Assembly (NCBI GenBank): GCA_034003245.1
Contig: JAVEYY010000020.1
Span: forward strand, 1-64,000
DNA from: Perlabentimonas sp034003245
GTDB lineage: Bacteria; Bacteroidota; Bacteroidia; Bacteroidales; Tenuifilaceae
DNA length: 64,000 nt
Direction of reading: 5' to 3'
This document shows, one piece after another, positions 61,086 to 64,000 of this stretch (positions are counted from its first letter, which is position 1; each line of letters starts with the position of its first letter). The notes beneath the pieces are model-generated. The model ran no database searches. It saw only the letters and a list, made by a program, of their open reading frames with translations, and had not been told where the DNA came from. The translations under genes and the position numbers were made by a program.

Positions 61086-61835
61086 ATGAGTTTGATTAGT
61101 GAGATTGGAAATGAGATTATTAGGTTGGATGAGGTTACATCTACCAACGATTATGCTAGTAAACTGTTGAAATCGGAAGAGGTTCACGGTACCGTTGTAG
61201 TTACTCAACACCAAACGCAAGGGCGTGGTCAGAGGGGTAACTCGTGGGAGAGCAAAACGGGTGAGAATTTGCTGATTAGCATTATCCTAAAACCTAACTT
61301 TTTGAAGGTGCAGCGACAGTTTCTAATATCAAAAGTTGCAGCATTAGCCGTTTGCGATACTATCTCCCAAGTTATTCCCGATGTAACAATAAAATGGCCT
61401 AATGATATTTATACGGCCAACGATAAGATTGCTGGTATTCTGATTGAAAACAGCTTCAGCTCGGAGTTTCTCGATACCACCATTGTGGGAATTGGAGTAA
61501 ATGTGAACCAATCTTCCTTTTCCGACGACTTACCCAATCCCACATCCATACTACTGAAGACTGGCCGGGAGTATAATCGTGATCTTTTACTGGCAAATAT
61601 TTGTAAGGCATTTGAGGGCCGATATACACAACTCAAACTAGGAAATATCCACGAGTTAAAGGTAGAATACTTTAACCGACTTTTTCGCAGCCAAGGATTT
61701 AACCATTACTCGTCGCAAGGCGAAAATTTTATGGCACGTATCGTAGGTGTTAGGGATTCGGGCGAGATAGTACTTGAAACCCCCGAAGGAATTCAGCGAG
61801 AGTTTGCCTTTAAGGAGGTTTGCTTCGCTCTGTAG
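61086..61835 (+). CDS. birA: Biotin--[acetyl-CoA-carboxylase] ligase
   Basis: This enzyme activates biotin with ATP and attaches it to carboxylase carrier proteins. The 249-residue protein has the biotinyl-AMP binding loop GRGQRG at 46-51, KWPND at 103-107, the catalytic Lys114 region DKIAGILIE, and the SH3-like C-terminal domain. It has no N-terminal DNA-binding domain, so it is the class I, non-regulatory type. It is convergent with the SRPBCC gene: their stop codons touch (TAG followed by the complement of TAG) with no spacer. Confidence 0.95.
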   Translation: MSLISEIGNEIIRLDEVTSTNDYASKLLKSEEVHGTVVVTQHQTQGRGQRGNSWESKTGENLLISIILKPNFLKVQRQFLISKVAALAVCDTISQVIPDVTIKWPNDIYTANDKIAGILIENSFSSEFLDTTIVGIGVNVNQSSFSDDLPNPTSILLKTGREYNRDLLLANICKAFEGRYTQLKLGNIHELKVEYFNRLFRSQGFNHYSSQGENFMARIVGVRDSGEIVLETPEGIQREFAFKEVCFAL

Positions 61836-62249
61836 CTAAACCTGACCGTTAAATGCTGCTGCCAGCTGTTCGGCAATGCTATCAACCCCTTGCTGCAGCT
61901 TAGAGCCAACCATCATTTTCATCATCATGTTTAGTTTGGCTTTTAGCGTTATTTTCATGCGGGTGTCGTAGGGTGCCACCATTTTTAGCTGTATCCAGAT
62001 ATTGAATTCAAAGGGTATGCGTTCGTTTCCTGCTAGCTTTATGGTTTTGTTGGGTTCTTTTTCAATCATTTTTAACCCGGCGCCCTTAATTCCCTGTGCA
62101 TCGAACTCACACCAATCCTCGCCAGCCTTCCAATTCTCCAGGTTGGCGGCTTGCGCCATGGGAGTAAAGTTTTGGAAGTTCGAAAGAACCTTGTAAATAT
62201 CCTCATCGAGGCGCTTTATTGATACTATTTTGCTTTCAACCGATGTCAT
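61836..62249 (-). CDS. SRPBCC-like (START/Bet v 1 fold) protein
   Basis: This is a 137-residue soluble protein with the SRPBCC pattern: an N-terminal strand VESKIVSIKRLDEDIYKVLSNF shown as VSIKRLDEDIYKVLSNF, an internal WCEFDAQGIKGAGLK and a long C-terminal helix with LQQGVDSIAEQLAAAFN. It resembles the helix-grip proteins that bind hydrophobic ligands. The gene occupies the space between birA and pyrE in the usual Bacteroidales order. Function is not established. Confidence 0.85.
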   Translation of the reverse strand: MTSVESKIVSIKRLDEDIYKVLSNFQNFTPMAQAANLENWKAGEDWCEFDAQGIKGAGLKMIEKEPNKTIKLAGNERIPFEFNIWIQLKMVAPYDTRMKITLKAKLNMMMKMMVGSKLQQGVDSIAEQLAAAFNGQV

Positions 62250-62301
62250 TTTCTGGGATTTATAATGTTTCTATTCTTTCATTTTCCATTTTCCATTTAT
62301 A

Positions 62302-62925
62302 TCACTTTCCCCACTCCTGAGGATTTTGTCGCCAACTTTTAAGCACTTCAAGTTGAGTACTGTCGATCATGTTTATGCTTAACGCATAGTCAATCAGCTC
62401 GTGGTAGTTGGCCAACGTGTAGAGTGGTAGGTTATGCTGGTCGAAGTTTTGCTTCGCCACGTCGAACCCGTAAGTAAAAATGGCAACCATTCCTAGCACA
62501 TTGGTATTGGCGTTGCGTAGTGCATCAACCGCTTTTAGACTGCTTAATCCTGTGGAGACCAGATCCTCGATAACTACAACCCGTTGATTGACTTTTATAT
62601 CGCCCTCAATCAAATTCTCCAGTCCGTGCTTTTTCGCCTCGGAGCGCACGTAAACAAATGGTAAGCCAAGCGCCTCGGCAACCAGTGCACCATGCGCAAT
62701 GGCTCCGGTGGCAACGCCAGCAATTACATCAATATTTGCAAAATTTTTTGTGATAATCTCGATAAATCCCGCGCAAACAATTTTACGCGCATCGGGGTAG
62801 GAGAGAACCCTTCGGTTATCGCAGTAAATGGGCGAGTGCCAACCCGATGCCCATGTAAACGGGTTTGCAGGATTCAATTTTATTGCGTTAATTTCGATAA
62901 GTTTTGAAATAATTCTATTGTTCAT
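62302..62925 (-). CDS. pyrE: Orotate phosphoribosyltransferase
   Basis: PyrE converts orotate and phosphoribosyl pyrophosphate to orotidine 5'-phosphate in pyrimidine synthesis. The 207-residue protein has FTWASGWHSPIYCDNR, the AGVATGAIAHGA loop and the pyrophosphate-binding motif VVVIEDLVSTG at 116-126. I start at the ATG at 62923-62925 (MNNRIISKLI); extending upstream adds 21 residues without family match. That start overlaps the start codon of the divergent Nudix gene by two bases. Confidence 0.95.
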   Translation of the reverse strand: MNNRIISKLIEINAIKLNPANPFTWASGWHSPIYCDNRRVLSYPDARKIVCAGFIEIITKNFANIDVIAGVATGAIAHGALVAEALGLPFVYVRSEAKKHGLENLIEGDIKVNQRVVVIEDLVSTGLSSLKAVDALRNANTNVLGMVAIFTYGFDVAKQNFDQHNLPLYTLANYHELIDYALSINMIDSTQLEVLKSWRQNPQEWGK

Positions 62926-63544
62926 GATATCAGAGATTTCAGTATTTTTTGATTTAAAAAAACTCACTCTTTTGCAAAGTTCAGGCATGAGGACTGCAAC
63001 TCGAAACGGGCTTTTTGTTGAGTGCTCAAATGCAGAAGACCTGACAAAAATACTCGTTTTTTTTCAATCCTCAAGGACAAAGGAACTGTACGTTGTTAGC
63101 GATGATTTACTAAATCTTTTACATCTTTTCACTTCACAGTATAAGATAATTGATGCTGGTGGAGGTTTGGTCACAAATAATAAAGGTTCTCTACTTCTTA
63201 TCCGCAGAAATGGGTTTTGGGATTTGCCCAAAGGGAAGGTCGATAAGGGTGAAACAATTGAACAGGCTGCTGTGCGCGAAGTGGAGGAGGAGTGTGGTGT
63301 TTCAAATCTGCAGTTAGGCAGCTTGCTTACTACAACGTATCATACATATACACTAAATGATACTAGTTTTTTAAAACGCTCATTTTGGTACTCCATGTCG
63401 TATAGTGGTGACGAAATGCTGAAACCTCAGCTTAACGAGGGAATTACCGATGCCGTTTGGGTTAAGCCCGATGCTCTTGCGAATTACCTTAAGCTGACTT
63501 ACGAGTCGATTAAAGAGGTATTTAGAGCAGCCGGGTTGGCTTAA
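62924..63544 (+). CDS. Nudix hydrolase
   Basis: This is a 206-residue Nudix protein. An N-terminal extension (ISVFFDLKKLTLLQ...) found in Bacteroidota copies precedes the Nudix domain, whose box GKVDKGET...REVEEECGV spans 104-126 with the metal-binding Glu residues. The family hydrolyses nucleoside diphosphates linked to other groups; the substrate is unknown. The start at 62924 shares bases with the pyrE start on the opposite strand (TCATGA). Its stop TAA overlaps the stop of the next, convergent gene by 4 bases (TTAA core). Confidence 0.9.
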   Translation: MISEISVFFDLKKLTLLQSSGMRTATRNGLFVECSNAEDLTKILVFFQSSRTKELYVVSDDLLNLLHLFTSQYKIIDAGGGLVTNNKGSLLLIRRNGFWDLPKGKVDKGETIEQAAVREVEEECGVSNLQLGSLLTTTYHTYTLNDTSFLKRSFWYSMSYSGDEMLKPQLNEGITDAVWVKPDALANYLKLTYESIKEVFRAAGLA

Positions 63545-64000
63545 AGTTCGCGCCGCGAGCGCAGGATGTTGAAAAACTGTATCTCGAAATTCTCTTTGGG
63601 CGATGGTGCTGGCGAAGCAACCAACTTTCTGTCGGGTCCAATAAGGAAGTATGTAGGGTAAGCCCTAATGTCGAAATCTTTTAGGATATCGGGTTTGTTC
63701 CCGTAGTGCAGAAAAGTCCACTGGTACTTTGTTTGCTCAAGGAACAGGTTCATGTCGTTGGGGTCATTATCCACCGAAATGGTTACAATCTCAAGCCTGT
63801 TCTTGTGCTTTTCGTATATTTTTTCGAGCAACGAAAAATCCTGCAAACAAGTGTAACTGGTTGTGGTGCAGAAATTAAGGTAGATATATTTCCCCTCGAA
63901 CTGATTGAGCGATACGAGTTGTCCTTTGGTGTTAAAAAGCTCGAAGGGTGCGGGAACAAAACCGGGTAAAAGCCGTGTAACTTTTGTGCGAATATTTTGG
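63541..64000 (-). CDS. Thioredoxin-fold (TlpA/AhpC-TSA-like) protein, 5' end outside window
   Basis: The open frame enters from the right edge and ends at the TAA at 63541-63543. About 152 residues of the C-terminal part are visible. The order is FELFNTKGQLVSLNQFEGKY, then strand YIYLNFCTTTSYTC, helix LLEKIYEKHKN, strand LEIVTISVDNDP, FDIRAYPTYFLIGPD and a final helix. This is the thioredoxin fold of the redoxin/TlpA group with the cis-Pro in AYPTYF. The usual WCxxC is replaced by two cysteines six residues apart (FCTTTSYTC), so it may not be a conventional disulfide reductase. A membrane-bound or secreted form is likely, but the N-terminus is missing. Confidence 0.8.
   Translation of the reverse strand, partial: QNIRTKVTRLLPGFVPAPFELFNTKGQLVSLNQFEGKYIYLNFCTTTSYTCLQDFSLLEKIYEKHKNRLEIVTISVDNDPNDMNLFLEQTKYQWTFLHYGNKPDILKDFDIRAYPTYFLIGPDRKLVASPAPSPKENFEIQFFNILRSRREL

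Noticed and set aside
58373..63544. A phage or defence island at the right end
   Set aside because: All genes there are conserved housekeeping genes in the order typical of Bacteroidales.

Overview
The window reads as a chromosomal piece of a Bacteroidota bacterium, most likely a Bacteroidales-like anaerobe or microaerophile. The evidence is a type IX secretion (T9SS) C-terminal tail on a pectinesterase, a TonB-dependent receptor, an O/P-type porin, DUF4492 next to cydAB, a DAHP synthase-chorismate mutase fusion, the order rsfS-ftsH-DUF2007-cdsA-psd, and several upstream regions with the Bacteroidetes promoter pattern TTTG-N19/20-TAnnTTTG. Cytochrome bd oxidase, a HydF maturase and a DMSO-reductase-type molybdoenzyme suggest anaerobic life with some oxygen tolerance and alternative electron acceptors.

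Layout. 1-1400 is a worn accessory stretch: the 3' end of a phosphodiesterase-like gene, an A+T-rich gene broken by a stop codon and a frameshift, and a nest of long palindromes. 1408-4355 is the cydB-cydA-DUF4492 operon (minus), followed by an orphan hydF (plus). 5812-10819 (minus) is a four-gene operon: a SiaC-like phosphoprotein, a TPR/SpoIIE-type phosphatase, an OmpA-family protein and a paralogous Ig-like (OmpL47) repeat protein. 11031-19362 holds a possible MITE-like repeat, an MFS exporter, a DUF3795 gene with an in-frame TGA, an alpha/beta hydrolase, DUF1801 and DUF4256 genes, and a very large T9SS-secreted pectinesterase.

19521-32124 mixes signalling and uptake: three histidine kinases, a PepSY protein with a TonB receptor, a large beta-propeller (VPS10/BNR-like) exported protein, and an AhpD-like protein with a tiny Cys-rich partner. 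32317-40497 is alpha-2-macroglobulin with penicillin-binding protein 1C, a known envelope pairing. 40670-42032 carries aromatic-acid and purine biosynthesis genes.

42234-50587 is a five-gene plus-strand signalling block: an ErcA-like iron alcohol dehydrogenase, a multi-PAS kinase, an NtrC-type regulator, a methyl-accepting chemotaxis protein and a receiver-kinase hybrid. 50649-54598 encodes a DmsABC-like oxidoreductase. 55292-64000 is mostly housekeeping: porin, phospholipid synthesis, FtsH, RsfS, biotin ligase, orotate phosphoribosyltransferase and a Nudix hydrolase, ending in a thioredoxin-fold gene cut by the window edge.

No rRNA, tRNA, CRISPR array, complete insertion sequence or prophage was recognised. 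The most unusual units are the SiaC/phosphatase/OmpA/OmpL47 operon and the dehydrogenase-like sensor block with chemoreceptor. Two genes appear to be decaying.
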